The position numbers and the translations under genes were made by a program. A DNA stretch of 64,000 bases from Streptomyces nojiriensis (GTDB lineage Bacteria; Actinomycetota; Actinomycetes; Streptomycetales; Streptomycetaceae), in the NCBI RefSeq assembly GCF_017639205.1, contig NZ_CP071139.1:1302001-1366000 (forward strand), written 5' to 3'. Below are positions 42,047 to 50,860 of the stretch, one piece after another (within the stretch, counting starts at the first letter, position 1; each line of letters begins with the position of its first letter). The notes below the pieces were generated by a model. That model saw nothing but the letters and a program-made list of their open reading frames with translations. It was not told the DNA's origin and did no database searches.

Positions 42047-42343
42047 ATGGCAGCGAGAATGACCGTCTACCACGTCTCACCGTCCGGTGACCGGGCGGCC
42101 GCCGCAGGCGTGAAGTGGCAGGTCGAGGGCAGAGAAGGCCGTCGGCTGTTGCACGAACCGCACCGCACCCAGAAGGACGCGATCGACGCAGCCCGCCGAC
42201 ACGCCAAGGAACACGAGCCCGCGCAGATCATGGTCCACGCCCGCGACGGTCACATCCGCACCGCGTACACCTACGGCGACGCTCCTGGGGCATCCCCCGA
42301 CGAGCGTGGCCGCAAGGCAGGGGAACGCGGAGGCCTCTACTGA
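42047..42343 (+). CDS. DUF2188 domain protein
   Basis: 98 aa from ATG 42047 with GAGGAGAAGG upstream. MTVYHVSPSGDRAAAAGVKW, then RRLLHEPHRTQKDAIDAARR and AKEHEPAQIMVHARDGHIRT, is the complete DUF2188 fold (a strand-helix-strand unit found in phage and soil bacteria). Function unknown. Its 3' end runs directly into the truncated end of the lycopene cyclase remnant. Confidence 0.85.
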   Translation: MAARMTVYHVSPSGDRAAAAGVKWQVEGREGRRLLHEPHRTQKDAIDAARRHAKEHEPAQIMVHARDGHIRTAYTYGDAPGASPDERGRKAGERGGLY

Positions 42344-42344
42344 A

Positions 42345-42925
42345 GCCGGGTCCATAAGGATCGCCACGCCGGGATCGAAGGCCGGCTCGGCCGTGCGCAC
42401 GAACCACCCCAGGAAGCGCTGGAGCAGCGCGGGCCGGGCGGCGGGTAGCTGCCGCAGAGGCCTCGAGTCGAGACCAACCCCGACGACCGGAGCACAGACC
42501 GTGCCCCCGACGCGTCACGGCCGCAGACCACTGCCGCTGCGCCGGCGTCCTGCGCCGACTCCACCGTCGTCCGCCGCACGTCGACCCCGTACGCGTCGAG
42601 CCGCTCTGCCATGGCCGCCTCGAACCGGTCGGACCTCAGCATCTTGTACCTCAGACGTCCCAGCGGTCGATCGATCACCGCGCCGTCCGCGGCATAAACG
42701 CGCAGCTGGTTCCAACTCGCCGCCAGCAGCCCGTCGTACGGCCCGACGTCCGCCTCCCAGTAGCACCAGGTCCGGGCGGGCCAACGCAGCGGCCCGGGCG
42801 GGGCCTCGACCACGACCACGCGCGGTGCCGGCCTTCTCCCGTTCCCGGGGAGCGGCTTGGCGAGCTCGACCGCCAGGGACAGCCCGGCAGCCCCCGCACC
42901 TACCACGGCCACATCAGCGTCCCAG
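42345..42925 (-). pseudogene. crtY: Lycopene cyclase (CrtY-type) remnant
   Basis: On the minus strand DADVAVVGAGAAGLSLAVEL begins a flavoprotein fold, followed by RWPARTWCYWEADVGPYDGL and LRYKMLRSDRFEAAMAERLD, as in CrtY-type lycopene beta-cyclases. After a frameshift another frame continues LDSRPLRQLPAARPALLQRF then LGWFVRTAEPAFDPGVAILM, which is the conserved centre of the family. The C-terminal half is missing, replaced by the DUF2188 gene. Clearly inactive. No other carotenoid gene is present in the window. Confidence 0.85.
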
Positions 42926-43035
42926 CCCAACCCCGGCCTCCCGCCACGCGCCGGCGTCTCGCTTGCGCTCCGGACAGCCCGACGGACGTAGTAAGGCGCC
43001 CCGGCTCCGAGCGACGCGGCGGCCACCCATGCAAG

Positions 43036-43246
43036 ATGACGGATGTCGGTCTAGCCACCGGCTGGTTTAGTGAGCGTTTCATGCTCATTTTCCGGGTCCG
43101 CGACCCGGACGCGATGCTCGCGCCATTGCGCCGAGGAGCCGACGTGGTCGACGCAGCGCATGACAGGGAGGGTGTCGGTCGCTTCGGCTGGGTCACCGAC
43201 CCTGAGGGTATCGGGTCGAACTGCGGGAGCCCGCCCGACCATGGCT
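43036..43246 (+). pseudogene. VOC/glyoxalase-like C-terminal fragment
   Basis: FMLIFRVRDPDAMLAPLRRG then DREGVGRFGWVTDPEG matches the second half of a VOC protein. After DPEG a one-base shift leads from the open frame to RVELREPA, the expected C-terminus. The N-terminal module is absent. Confidence 0.7.
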
Positions 43247-43285
43247 CCACGCGATTCAGGCGGGCTCGCGCCGATCGTCACGCCA

Positions 43286-43732
43286 TCAGGCGTACCGGAC
43301 CTCGTGCTGCTCCACGATCCGGGCCAAGCGGGCCAGCATCCCTCTGTGCCGGAGCTGGAGCAGGGCCTCGACGGCGGGGTTGTGAAGAGCTCCGCCCAAG
43401 CCGCGCAGGGGGTGCTCGTCGCACACGACCAGCGTCTCCTCGCCCCACGGCCGGAGCTGCAGGAAGATCCTCGCCGTACCCAAAGCCTTGAACGACGCCT
43501 CCAGTTCAAGCTCACTGCCTGGCTCCTGGTGTCGGACTGTGGTCACCCCTTCGGTCGACCAAGGGCCCAGTCGCACGGTGTAGAGGAGCCGGGAGCCGAC
43601 CGCGGGCCAGGCCTGATCAAGTGGCGTCGACTCAGAGGGCCCCACCACCCACTCTCCGTAGCGGTTCGGATCGGCGAGTACCGTCCAGACGGCCGACGGC
43701 GAGCGGTGAATCAGCTGATTTCGAACGGCCAT
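43286..43732 (-). CDS. SRPBCC family protein
   Basis: 148 aa from ATG 43732 (AGAAGGG upstream). AVRNQLIHRSPSAVWTVLAD then PNRYGEWVVGPSESTPLDQA, and a long C-terminal helix (PAVEALLQLRHRGMLARLAR) form a complete START/SRPBCC hydrophobic-ligand fold (polyketide cyclase/dehydrase 2 type). The ligand is unknown. It is one of the few intact genes between 40.4 and 46.5 kb. Confidence 0.87.
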   Translation of the reverse strand: MAVRNQLIHRSPSAVWTVLADPNRYGEWVVGPSESTPLDQAWPAVGSRLLYTVRLGPWSTEGVTTVRHQEPGSELELEASFKALGTARIFLQLRPWGEETLVVCDEHPLRGLGGALHNPAVEALLQLRHRGMLARLARIVEQHEVRYA

Positions 43733-44046
43733 GAGGAGCCCTTCTCCGTGGAACGGACGCCCACCGTCATCCGGCGGCTCGCCTTCGGCAGGCCGGCCTG
43801 TACCGGGTCGAGGCCGCGTATCGGCACGGTCACCAAGGCACACATACGGAAGCCCTTCGCCGAACGGCCTGGAGCGGGCCGCTTCCGACTCACTCCCACT
43901 GCCTCGCGTCTACCCGTCCGAGCGGCCGACAGTCGGCCCGCGAGCACCTCCTCCGCGCTTGCCAGCGCTGGCATGACGCGACCGGCAACCCGCAGCTGTC
44001 CTACGATGCCGTTGAGGGCCTCGGGACGAGCAGGACCGGAGGGCAC
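43733..44046. other. Intergenic stretch, nothing recognised
   Basis: About 310 bp between divergent genes; presumably carries their promoters, but no clear -10/-35 or repeat was identified. Confidence 0.4.
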
Positions 44047-46036
44047 ATGCCTGAGCAGGGCCGGGAAACGGAGGCTGACGCGGGCAGCGCCGCCCAGCAG
44101 GGGGCATCGCAGTGGGCCGGACTGACGGCTGCCTCCGATGCCGGGATGGACCGGTTCGCCCGGCTGGTTTCCCGACTGCTCCACGCGCCGGTGGCCTTCG
44201 TTTCGCTGGTCGAGCAGAACAGGCAGATCCTGCCCGGACTGATCGGTCTACTGGAGCCCTGGGCGGAGCCGCGCGCTGCCGCTGTCTCATTCGCTCTGCC
44301 GGTACGTGGTGGCCTCCGGGCAGCCGCTGGTGGTGCCGGACGCCCGCGCCGACGAGCGGCTCCGCACCCATCCGGCCGTCACGGACCTCGGGGTCATCGC
44401 GTACGCGGGAATGCCTCTGACCGACACCGACGGGCTCGTCGTGGGCTCTCTGTGTGCGATCGACCACTAAGCGCGGGCCTGGGAGCCAGGCGAGCTGTCC
44501 GACCTGGAGGATCTGGCCGCGGCATGCTCCGCCGAGCTGCGTCTGCGCGTCCTGTCGGCGAAGAGCCGGTCCGCGCAGCAGGTGCTGGAGACCGCGCGGG
44601 CCGCCGCCGAGCATGCCAGAAGCGATGCGCAGCGTCTGGAACAACAAGCCCAGGCTGGATTGGACCACGCCGAGCTGCTGCTGAGGGCCTCGGAGGAGCT
44701 CGCCCAGACGTCGGGGTTGGAGGACGTTCGGCGACGAGTGCGGGACCTGTTCGTCGGCGTCGGGAAGCCCTCGTACGTTGGTCTGCTGGTCGCTGACAAG
44801 GACGAACTGCACCGGGTTGCCGACCCGGATATCGAGAACTCGGTGGAACGGGAGGTTCTCACGCTGCCCGTGGACGCGGCGTTCCCGAGCACCCGGGCCA
44901 TGAGGGAGCGGAGGGCGGTCTTCGTTCCCGACCGTGATGCGCTCGTCGCCGGCTACGGCCCCGAGGCGGTTCGCTTCTTCGACCGCATGGGTTTCACCAC
45001 GGTGCTGTGCCTGCCGCTCTGGGGCAGTCGCGCCCTGCTGGGCGTCCTGGCGATCTGCTGGGACAAGCGGCACGAGGTGGGCGTCACGGAGCGCGCCACC
45101 CTCACCGCCGCGTCCGGCTACATCGCTCAGGCGGTGGAACGCGCCCTGTACCTGGACGAGCGGATCTCCGTCGCCCGGGAGCTCCAGGCCGCCATGCTCA
45201 CCGACCTCCCCCTCACCGACCACGTCGAGATCAGCGCCCTGTACCAGCCGGCCGCGGACGACCACATGATCGGCGGGGACTGGTACGACGCCTATCACCT
45301 GCCCCGTGCGCCCGCCTCCGACGGTGAGACCTTGGCGCTCATCGTCACGGTGGGCGACATCACGGGCCATGACATGCGCGCGGCCACGATCATGGGCCAG
45401 GTCCGCAGCATGCTGCGGCAGGCCACCCTCGACCACCCGCCGTACGGCCCCGCCACCGCGCTGACCGCCCTCGACGCGGCGTGCTCGGTCCTGCCCATCG
45501 AGGCCGGCAGCACGCTGGTCCACGCACGCCTCGACCCCTCCGACGACAGCCCCGACTGGACGCTGACCTGGTCCAACGCCGGCCACCCGCCGCCCCTGAT
45601 CCGCACTCCCGACGGGCATGTGATCCAACTGGTGGAGCACGACATACTCATTCACCGATCACTCGGTCCTTACAACCGCACGGAGCACCGACGCCGGCTC
45701 TCGCCAGGCTCGACGCTCCTGCTCTACACCGACGGGCTCGTCGAACGACGCGGCCACGACATGGACGCCGCCGTCACCCAACTCGTCGCCCTGCTCGCCC
45801 GGCACGGGAATCGCCCCCTGGACGAGGTGCTCCGCCGGATCAGCAACCTGCTCACGGACCCCGCACCTGAGGACGACGTCGTCCTTCTTGCCGTGCGAAC
45901 CCCCTCAATCCCGCAGTCTCAGCGTGCTGAGACTGCGGGAGCGGCGTTTTCCGCTTCGCTGTCGGTTCACACGACGGCCGCCACCCATACCGGTCACCCA
46001 GGCCGCTTCTCAGATCTCCTCAGCCCTCGACGATAG
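44047..46036 (+). pseudogene. GAF-GAF-SpoIIE (PP2C) phosphatase, disrupted
   Basis: Frame 1 from ATG 44047 starts a GAF domain (FARLVSRLLHAPVAFVSLVE). Near 44280 the frame shifts to LSHSLCRYVVASGQPLVVPD, which continues to CAIDH and TAA (44468-44470). Beyond it the same frame is open to 46036 and holds a second GAF and the phosphatase domain: VARELQAAMLTDLPL, MIGGDWYDAYHLP, VGDITGHDMRAATIMGQVR, STLLLYTDGLVERRG, APEDDVVLLAVRT. A product of up to 484 aa from GTG 44582 could still be made. The frame also runs about 40 residues past the normal end, through a terminator hairpin. Such phosphatases activate STAS proteins in partner-switching pathways. Confidence 0.82.
45910..45939 (+). terminator. 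Intrinsic terminator inside the extended phosphatase frame
   Basis: A perfect 13-bp stem (45910-45922 with 45927-45939), a 4-nt loop CGTG, then AGCGGCGTTTT. It sits just after the conserved end of the phosphatase (LLAVRT), so the original stop codon was probably here and has been lost. Confidence 0.8.
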
Positions 46037-46150
46037 TGGTGCACTATGCGGTTTCCGTTCGCCTTCCGATGCGCCCGCGTCAGGCGCCCTCGGCGCGGAC
46101 CCCGACTCACGTACGGTTCCTGGCTGGCGGGCACGCTCAGTGCGACTGGC

Positions 46151-46475
46151 GTGACGAAGCTGCCCGACGACAGGGACGGTGCTCTCGTCCTCGTCCTCGT
46201 CCTCGCCGGGGAGTTCGACAGCGGGACAGCGGCACCATTCCGCAGGGCCCTCGCCGAGGCGCAGGCCGCCCCGGCTGTTCGGACGATCATCGACGTCTCG
46301 GGGGTCGCGTACGCCGACTCCGGTCTGCTCCGGCTCCTCGTCCAGGCCCATCAACGGCTCCCCCTGTTCACGGTGGCGGGCCCCCTCCCGCCTCAGCTGC
46401 GCCGACTGCTGGAAATCAGCGGCGCAGCGGGGGTCCGGCGCATCGCCCGACGTCGAAGCGGCGCGCCGCGCCTGA
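46151..46475 (+). pseudogene. STAS-domain protein with 3' frameshift
   Basis: From GTG 46151: VLVLVLAGEFDSGTAAPFRR, then AVRTIIDVSGVAYADSGLLR (Ser in ADSG is the phosphoacceptor) and PLPPQLRRLLEISGAAGVRR. Instead of the expected RIAPDVEAARRA the frame continues into unrelated sequence; the other frame supplies SPDVEAARRA and TGA at 46473-46475. Loss of one C in ATCGCCCGACG explains it. The core domain could still fold, so the product may retain activity as a read-through protein. Confidence 0.75.
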
Positions 46476-46501
46476 GCCCGACGCGCCGCCCCTGCCCGGC
46501 C

Positions 46502-47536
46502 TCAGTGCTCCGGCAGGGCCGTACGCAAGGCGCTGTGGCCCCGTTCCCAGGCCCCGCGGATGTGGGCCGCGAGCCGGTCCTCGACCAGGACGGTCGCCGC
46601 GCAGCCGAACGCGATGTCCCCCGCCAGGTCCGGTTCGTCCGCCAGAAGACCTCCGATGACCTCGTGGCGCACCACCTGTTCGTGGACGGCGTCGGCTTCG
46701 ACGTGCTCCGCGTAGAAGTGTTCGGCCGCGCGGCCTGCTCCGCAGCGCCGCATCGCCCTGGCCAGGCGCCTGGAGCCGGGCGACGAGGTGACCTCGACGC
46801 AGGCAAAGTGACCGACGAGCGCGCCGCGCAGGGCCCGGTGGAGCCCGAAGAGGGACATCAGGTTCACGGTCGCGAGCAACGGCGCCGGCGCGCGGTCCAG
46901 GTAGCGGCCGTACGCGGGATCCAGTTCCAGGTCGGCCATGAGGTCCGCGAAGAGCCGTGCGTGGATGCGGTCGGCGCGGCCGGCGCCGAACTCGTCGTAC
47001 TCGATGGCCACCATCGCGGCCTTGGCCCGCCCGGTGAGCCGCGGGATCACCCAGGCGTGCGGGTCGGCCTCCTTGAGGTGGTAGAGGGAGCGCAGGGCCG
47101 CGTACTCGCGCAACTGCCAGAGCTCGCCCTCGGTTTCCAGGTGGTGACTGAGACTGCCGGAGAGGTCCACGGGCTCTACGAGGAGCGGGGCGAAGGCTTC
47201 CTCGACCGTTCGGGGCGGGTCGGGCAGCTCCGTGCGCAGGGCGTGCAGGACGCGGGTCTCCAGCGACTGGCGCAGCCGCAGTAGCTCCGGGTCCCATTCG
47301 CGCTCGTCGTCCACGCCGTCGAAGCCGCGGTAGTGCAGCTCGTAGAGCAGGTAGAGGGCGAGCTGGAGGTCCTCGCCCCAGGGGTCCGCCTTGAGTACGG
47401 AACCCGTGGCGTACGCCGGCGGGCTGCCGGATCGCAGGGCCTCGGTCACGGCGCGGGACAGCTCCCCCCGCCCTTCGACCAGACGGGGGCCGGCGGCCGA
47501 CGCCGCTGTGCTCAGTCTCAGGCTGGGAGGGGTCAT
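46502..47536 (-). CDS. Iron-containing redox enzyme family protein (heme-oxygenase-like fold)
   Basis: 344 aa from ATG 47536 with AGGAA upstream. The helical bundle contains YLLYELHYRGFDGVDDEREW then, in the C-terminal half, LTGRAKAAMVAIEYDEFGAG with RADRIHARLFADLM, and FYAEHVEADAVHEQVV, supplying the Glu/His/Asp ligands of diiron heme-oxygenase-like oxidases (HDO superfamily). Such enzymes fragment or oxidise small metabolites; the substrate is unknown. Its ATG overlaps the stop of the CDGSH gene (ATGA), giving a tight three-gene operon with the methyltransferase. Confidence 0.88.
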   Translation of the reverse strand: MTPPSLRLSTAASAAGPRLVEGRGELSRAVTEALRSGSPPAYATGSVLKADPWGEDLQLALYLLYELHYRGFDGVDDEREWDPELLRLRQSLETRVLHALRTELPDPPRTVEEAFAPLLVEPVDLSGSLSHHLETEGELWQLREYAALRSLYHLKEADPHAWVIPRLTGRAKAAMVAIEYDEFGAGRADRIHARLFADLMADLELDPAYGRYLDRAPAPLLATVNLMSLFGLHRALRGALVGHFACVEVTSSPGSRRLARAMRRCGAGRAAEHFYAEHVEADAVHEQVVRHEVIGGLLADEPDLAGDIAFGCAATVLVEDRLAAHIRGAWERGHSALRTALPEH

Positions 47537-47793
47537 CGGGGGTTCCTGTCCTCGGGAGGCGGGCCGCCCCGCTCACGACGGCGGTGGCTGGTGTCGCACC
47601 AGGGGTACGTGCGACTGCGGCGGCAGGTGCACACCGCGACCATGAAGCGGTCGGACCGGGCCACCGTCCCGTCGTCCAGGACGACCTCGACGGGTCCCTC
47701 GACCAGCGCCGGGCCCTGCGGTTCGACGGTCACCCGGCGGGGGTCCGCGGTGACGGAGACAGGGCACCGGGCGGGGTCAGGGGCGCTGGGCAC
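47533..47793 (-). CDS. CDGSH-type iron-sulfur protein
   Basis: 86 aa from the only available GTG (47793), which overlaps the end of the methyltransferase gene by 17 bp. The motif AVCTCRRSRTYPWCDTSH provides the three Cys and one His ligands of a CDGSH [2Fe-2S] cluster (CxCxxS...PxCDxSH). The preceding segment GPALVEGPVEVVLDDGTVAR is a typical N-terminal strand region of actinomycete versions. It likely passes electrons to or from the redox enzyme encoded directly downstream. Confidence 0.88.
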   Translation of the reverse strand: MPSAPDPARCPVSVTADPRRVTVEPQGPALVEGPVEVVLDDGTVARSDRFMVAVCTCRRSRTYPWCDTSHRRRERGGPPPEDRNPR

Positions 47794-48463
47794 GGATGAC
47801 CACCAGCTCTTCGCGTTCCGCGGCTTCGGCCGCCAGGCCCTGCCGTTCGAGCCAGGATCGTCGCGACCGCAGGACGGGGCCCCACGGCACGGATGCCGAC
47901 GCCGTGACTACAGCGGCCAGCCCTGCCCCCGCCAGCCGGTCGAGGGTCTTCTCGGCACCGCACATCCCCGAGTGCACCATGAGCAGGATGCCGCCTGGCC
48001 GCAACAGGGCCGGGGCGCCCGCGCAGATCCGGTCGATGACCGCGCGCCCGTCGAGTCCGGCGTCCCAGGCCCGTTCCGGCCCGCGCGACGGCAGTCGGTT
48101 GTCCGGGGCGGGGACGTACGGAGGGTTCGAGAAGACCACGTCGAAGCGCCGTCCCGCGATGCGAGCCTCGAAATCCCCGTGCAGGACACGCAGCGGAAGA
48201 CGGTGAAGCCAGGCGTTCAGCCGGGCCGTGGTCACCGCAGGCCAGGACACGTCGACCGCTGTAACCCGGGCGCCCCTGGTCGCGGCGTGCAGCGCCAGGG
48301 CGCCGGTGCCCGTACCGATCTCCAGGACCTCGGTGCGGGGCCTGAGGTCCTCATGGGCGAGGGCCGCAGCGAGCAGCCTGGTGTCCGCCTGCGGCTGGTA
48401 AACGCCCGGCAGGGCCACCAGGCCGCCGGGCAGCGTGGTCAAGGAAAGAGCAGTACTGGGCAC
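47777..48463 (-). CDS. HemK2/MTQ2-type class I SAM-dependent methyltransferase
   Basis: 228 aa from the GTG at 48463 with GGAGG upstream. SAM-binding motif I is EVLEIGTGTGALALHAATRG, acidic post-I is RVTAVDVSWPAVTTARLNAW, and the catalytic motif is VVFSNPPYVPAP, typical of enzymes that methylate Gln or other planar amide/amine groups. Eukaryotic and archaeal relatives modify release factor, but this bacterial group is more likely to act on another protein or small molecule. It heads the operon with CDGSH and redox enzyme genes. A decayed second copy lies at 50152-50860. Confidence 0.88.
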   Translation of the reverse strand: MPSTALSLTTLPGGLVALPGVYQPQADTRLLAAALAHEDLRPRTEVLEIGTGTGALALHAATRGARVTAVDVSWPAVTTARLNAWLHRLPLRVLHGDFEARIAGRRFDVVFSNPPYVPAPDNRLPSRGPERAWDAGLDGRAVIDRICAGAPALLRPGGILLMVHSGMCGAEKTLDRLAGAGLAAVVTASASVPWGPVLRSRRSWLERQGLAAEAAEREELVVIRAQRP

Positions 48464-48907
48464 CGTACCTCCGGTTTCGCCGCGGCTCGCAGAGCGAGTC
48501 ACTGCGATTGACGACGTACTGCGCCTGCCCTGACCAGTGCGCCCCATCCCAAAGAGCGTCGGTCTTCGGAGGATCAGACCAAATTGGCGCCTCCATTCCT
48601 CACTTCCTACGCCGGCCTGGACCAACCGACGGGAGAATGATTAAGAATTCAAGATTGGGACGCGAACTGCCGGGTACGCGAGAGGGGCAGATTTGCTCCT
48701 TGATTCCCGATTACAGGTAGTCAAGGTGGCGCATCGAATGCGAATCGTTTTCGAAATGGGCATGGGATGGCTTGGCAGGCTGGTGCGTGAGGAAGGTGTT
48801 CGCCGGAGGGAACGCGTCCCACCTCACCGCCTGAACCCTCCGACCGGGCTACGGTGGGAAGGTCCCGTACGAGGCGAGCAGCAGGATGAGGCGGGCGGCC
48901 CGTAACT
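48464..48907. other. Upstream region of the methyltransferase operon
   Basis: About 440 bp, less GC-rich than average around 48570-48780. TCTTCGGAGGATCAGA at 48564-48579 recurs at 50958-50973, upstream of the decayed second methyltransferase copy, so this regulatory region was part of the duplicated segment. No gene seen. Confidence 0.6.
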
Positions 48908-49105
48908 GTGTCCACGTCAAACCACGAAGCCCTCGGCGCACCTTGTTGGGTGAGTCTGATGACCGGGGACCTCAATTCCGCTCAGCGGTTCTACGGTGCT
49001 GTGCTGGGCTGGACGTTCCGACGGACCCGGCTCGGCGAGTGGTTCAAGGCCGGACGGGTAGCCTCGGCACCGATGCCCGTGGGACGCCCGCAGCGGCGTC
49101 CGTAG
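48908..49105 (+). pseudogene. VOC family N-terminal fragment
   Basis: GTG 48908 opens a frame reading ALGAPCWVSLMTGDLNSAQR then FYGAVLGWTFRRTRLGEWF, the first module of streptomycete VOC proteins (usually about 250 aa). The frame ends 25 codons later and no continuation of the fold is visible, so it is a truncated remnant. Confidence 0.75.
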
Positions 49106-49231
49106 GCCTGGCGGCTTGCGGCCACCCGGGTGAGCTCCGCCCGGCTTACGGCCTTGTACCGCCGCGCTACGCCCACGGCAGCACGAGGATGGACGGGCCG
49201 GTTCCCCTTCATCGTGGCTGGAGTCATTTCC

Positions 49232-49507
49232 GTGCTCGAACGCAAGCAGCTCAAGGACCGTACCCAGGTCACCTTCATCCTCCCCGACCACACGCCGGAC
49301 GGGCCCGTCAGCGTCGTCGGAGACTTCAACCACTGGAACCCCGCCGCCCACCCCCTGGAGCCCCGCGGGGACGGCACCCGCGCCGCAACCGTCGCCCTCC
49401 CCGCCCACAGCGCACACTCCTTCCGCTACCTCGCGGCCGGCGGCCACTGGTTCGACGACGAACAGGCCGACAGCCACGACGGCACCAACAGCCGCATCCA
49501 CACCTGA
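49232..49507 (+). CDS. Orphan isoamylase N-terminal (CBM48/AMPK-beta-like) domain protein
   Basis: 91 aa from GTG 49232 with GGAG upstream. The whole protein is one early-set domain: VTFILPDHTPDGPVSVVGDF then NHWNPAAHPLEPRGDGT and HSFRYLAAGGHWFDDEQAD. The GDFNxWxP motif is the glycogen-binding signature of branching enzymes and AMPK beta subunits. A stand-alone copy could bind glycogen or act as an adaptor; stand-alone versions occur in other Streptomyces. No glycogen enzymes are adjacent. Confidence 0.85.
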   Translation: MLERKQLKDRTQVTFILPDHTPDGPVSVVGDFNHWNPAAHPLEPRGDGTRAATVALPAHSAHSFRYLAAGGHWFDDEQADSHDGTNSRIHT

Positions 49508-49768
49508 CCAGCGGCCTCCCGGAATCCGCCCGAGCCACTCCCGCCGACCCGGTTCACGGCCCTCCTGGGCGCTGGCACTCTCGTCACTGCGCCAGCGGCG
49601 GGACAGTGGACGCCTCCTCTCGCTCGGCTGGTCCCCGGCGACTGTCGCCCCGTGATTCCCAGGTCCTGACCAGCACCGAGGCGGGTCCCCTGTGAGCAGC
49701 CCAACCGGTCTTTCGGATGTTCCCTTGCCGCCCTGCACCATCTGAGGGAGAAGCGGGATATCAACACG

Positions 49769-50155
49769 GTGACCCTTCGCTACGCTGACGTCCCGGGTCT
49801 TCTGGTTCCGGAGGTCGAGGGAAACCTGACCCACGAGGAGCTGGTCCAGGCCCTGCCCGTGGATGAGCCGCGGCTGGTCGTCCACGAGCTGTCCTTCGCC
49901 AGCCCGGACGGCACGCGAAGGCACGCGCAGCTCCTGATCTTCTGGCTGCCGCCGGACGCCCGTGAGCTGGAGGAGGCCTACACGGACGGTTTCACGGCCC
50001 TGAAGGAGTTCCTTGCCGACGTTCACGTCCACCTCACCGCCAGGCGGGCAGACCAGCTCGACTACTTGCCCTGGCCGGCTGAGCACCCTCCCGCTGCCGC
50101 TCTCTGTGCGCAGCGGGTGGCGCCGTCGATGGCGGGGCCCCCTCTGGCCGATTAG
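49769..50155 (+). CDS. ADF/cofilin-like domain protein
   Basis: 128 aa from GTG 49769. EGNLTHEELVQALPVDEPRL, then VVHELSFASPDGTRRHAQLL, IFWLPPDARELEEAYTDGFT, ALKEFLADVHVHLTARRADQ and LDYL track the order of ADF/cofilin: the alpha-helix before the LP motif, the YxxYD-like strand, the F(I/L)xWxP strand, the long helix that binds actin, and the I/VH(V)xxxA strand. The same open frame upstream of the GTG adds AALHHLREKRDINTV, which resembles the N-terminal helix and first strand, so the real start may be an upstream rare codon or the N-terminus is damaged. Bacterial ADF-family proteins are annotated in some Streptomyces; their partner is unknown. Its stop overlaps that of the convergent methyltransferase remnant. 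Confidence 0.72.
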   Translation: MTLRYADVPGLLVPEVEGNLTHEELVQALPVDEPRLVVHELSFASPDGTRRHAQLLIFWLPPDARELEEAYTDGFTALKEFLADVHVHLTARRADQLDYLPWPAEHPPAAALCAQRVAPSMAGPPLAD

Positions 50156-50860
50156 CCGAGGCCGGCGTTCTTGACATGGCTGGCGTGGATAGTCACCAGC
50201 TCTTCCCATTCCTGGGCTTCGGCCGCCAGGCCCTGCCGCTCCGACCAGGCCCGGCGCGAGCGGAGCACGGGGCCCCACGGGACAGAGACGCTCGCCGTCA
50301 CCTCGGCGGCCAGTCCCGAGCGGGAGAGCCGGTCGACGGTGGCGTTGGCCCTGCACATCCCCGATGTGCACCATGAGGAGGACGCCGCCCGGCCGCAGCC
50401 GTGTCGTGGCGCTTTCGCAGATCCGGTCGATGATCGCCCGCCCGTCGGGGCCTGCGTCCCACGCTCGCTCGGGCCCACCCGACGGCAGACCTTTGGCCGG
50501 GGCGGGAACGTACGGCGGATTCGCGATGATCAGGTCGAATGATCGCCCGGCGGTGCGGGCAGCGGCAAAGTCTCCGTGGGCGAGTCTCAGGGGCAGCCGC
50601 CGGCGTAGCGCATTCAGGCGAGCCGTGGCCACGGCCCGCCAGGAGACGTCGACTGCAGTGCCCTGGCACCCCTGCTCGCGCCCAGGAGGGCCAGCACGCC
50701 GGTGCCCGTACCGATCTCCAGCATTTTCGTCTGGGGACCGAGGCGCTCGCGGCTGAGCGCCTCGGCGAGGAACCAGGTGTCCGCTTGTGGGCGGTAGACA
50801 CCCCGCGAGAGCGACCAGGCCCGTGGTGGACGTTCCCAAGCTCAGAGCCGTACAGGTCAC
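50152..50860 (-). pseudogene. Second HemK2/MTQ2-type methyltransferase copy, frameshifted
   Basis: GTG 50860 with GGAGG upstream begins a close relative of the 47777-48463 gene: CTALSLGTSTTGLVALAG, KMLEIGTGTGVLALLGA, DVSWRAVATARLNALRRRLP, LIIANPPYVPAPAKGLPSGG, GPERAWDAGPDGRAIIDRIC, and at the end VDRLSRSGLAAEVTASVSVP. These pieces lie in different frames, requiring at least three indels. The copy and its upstream sequence arose by segmental duplication, followed by decay. Confidence 0.85.
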
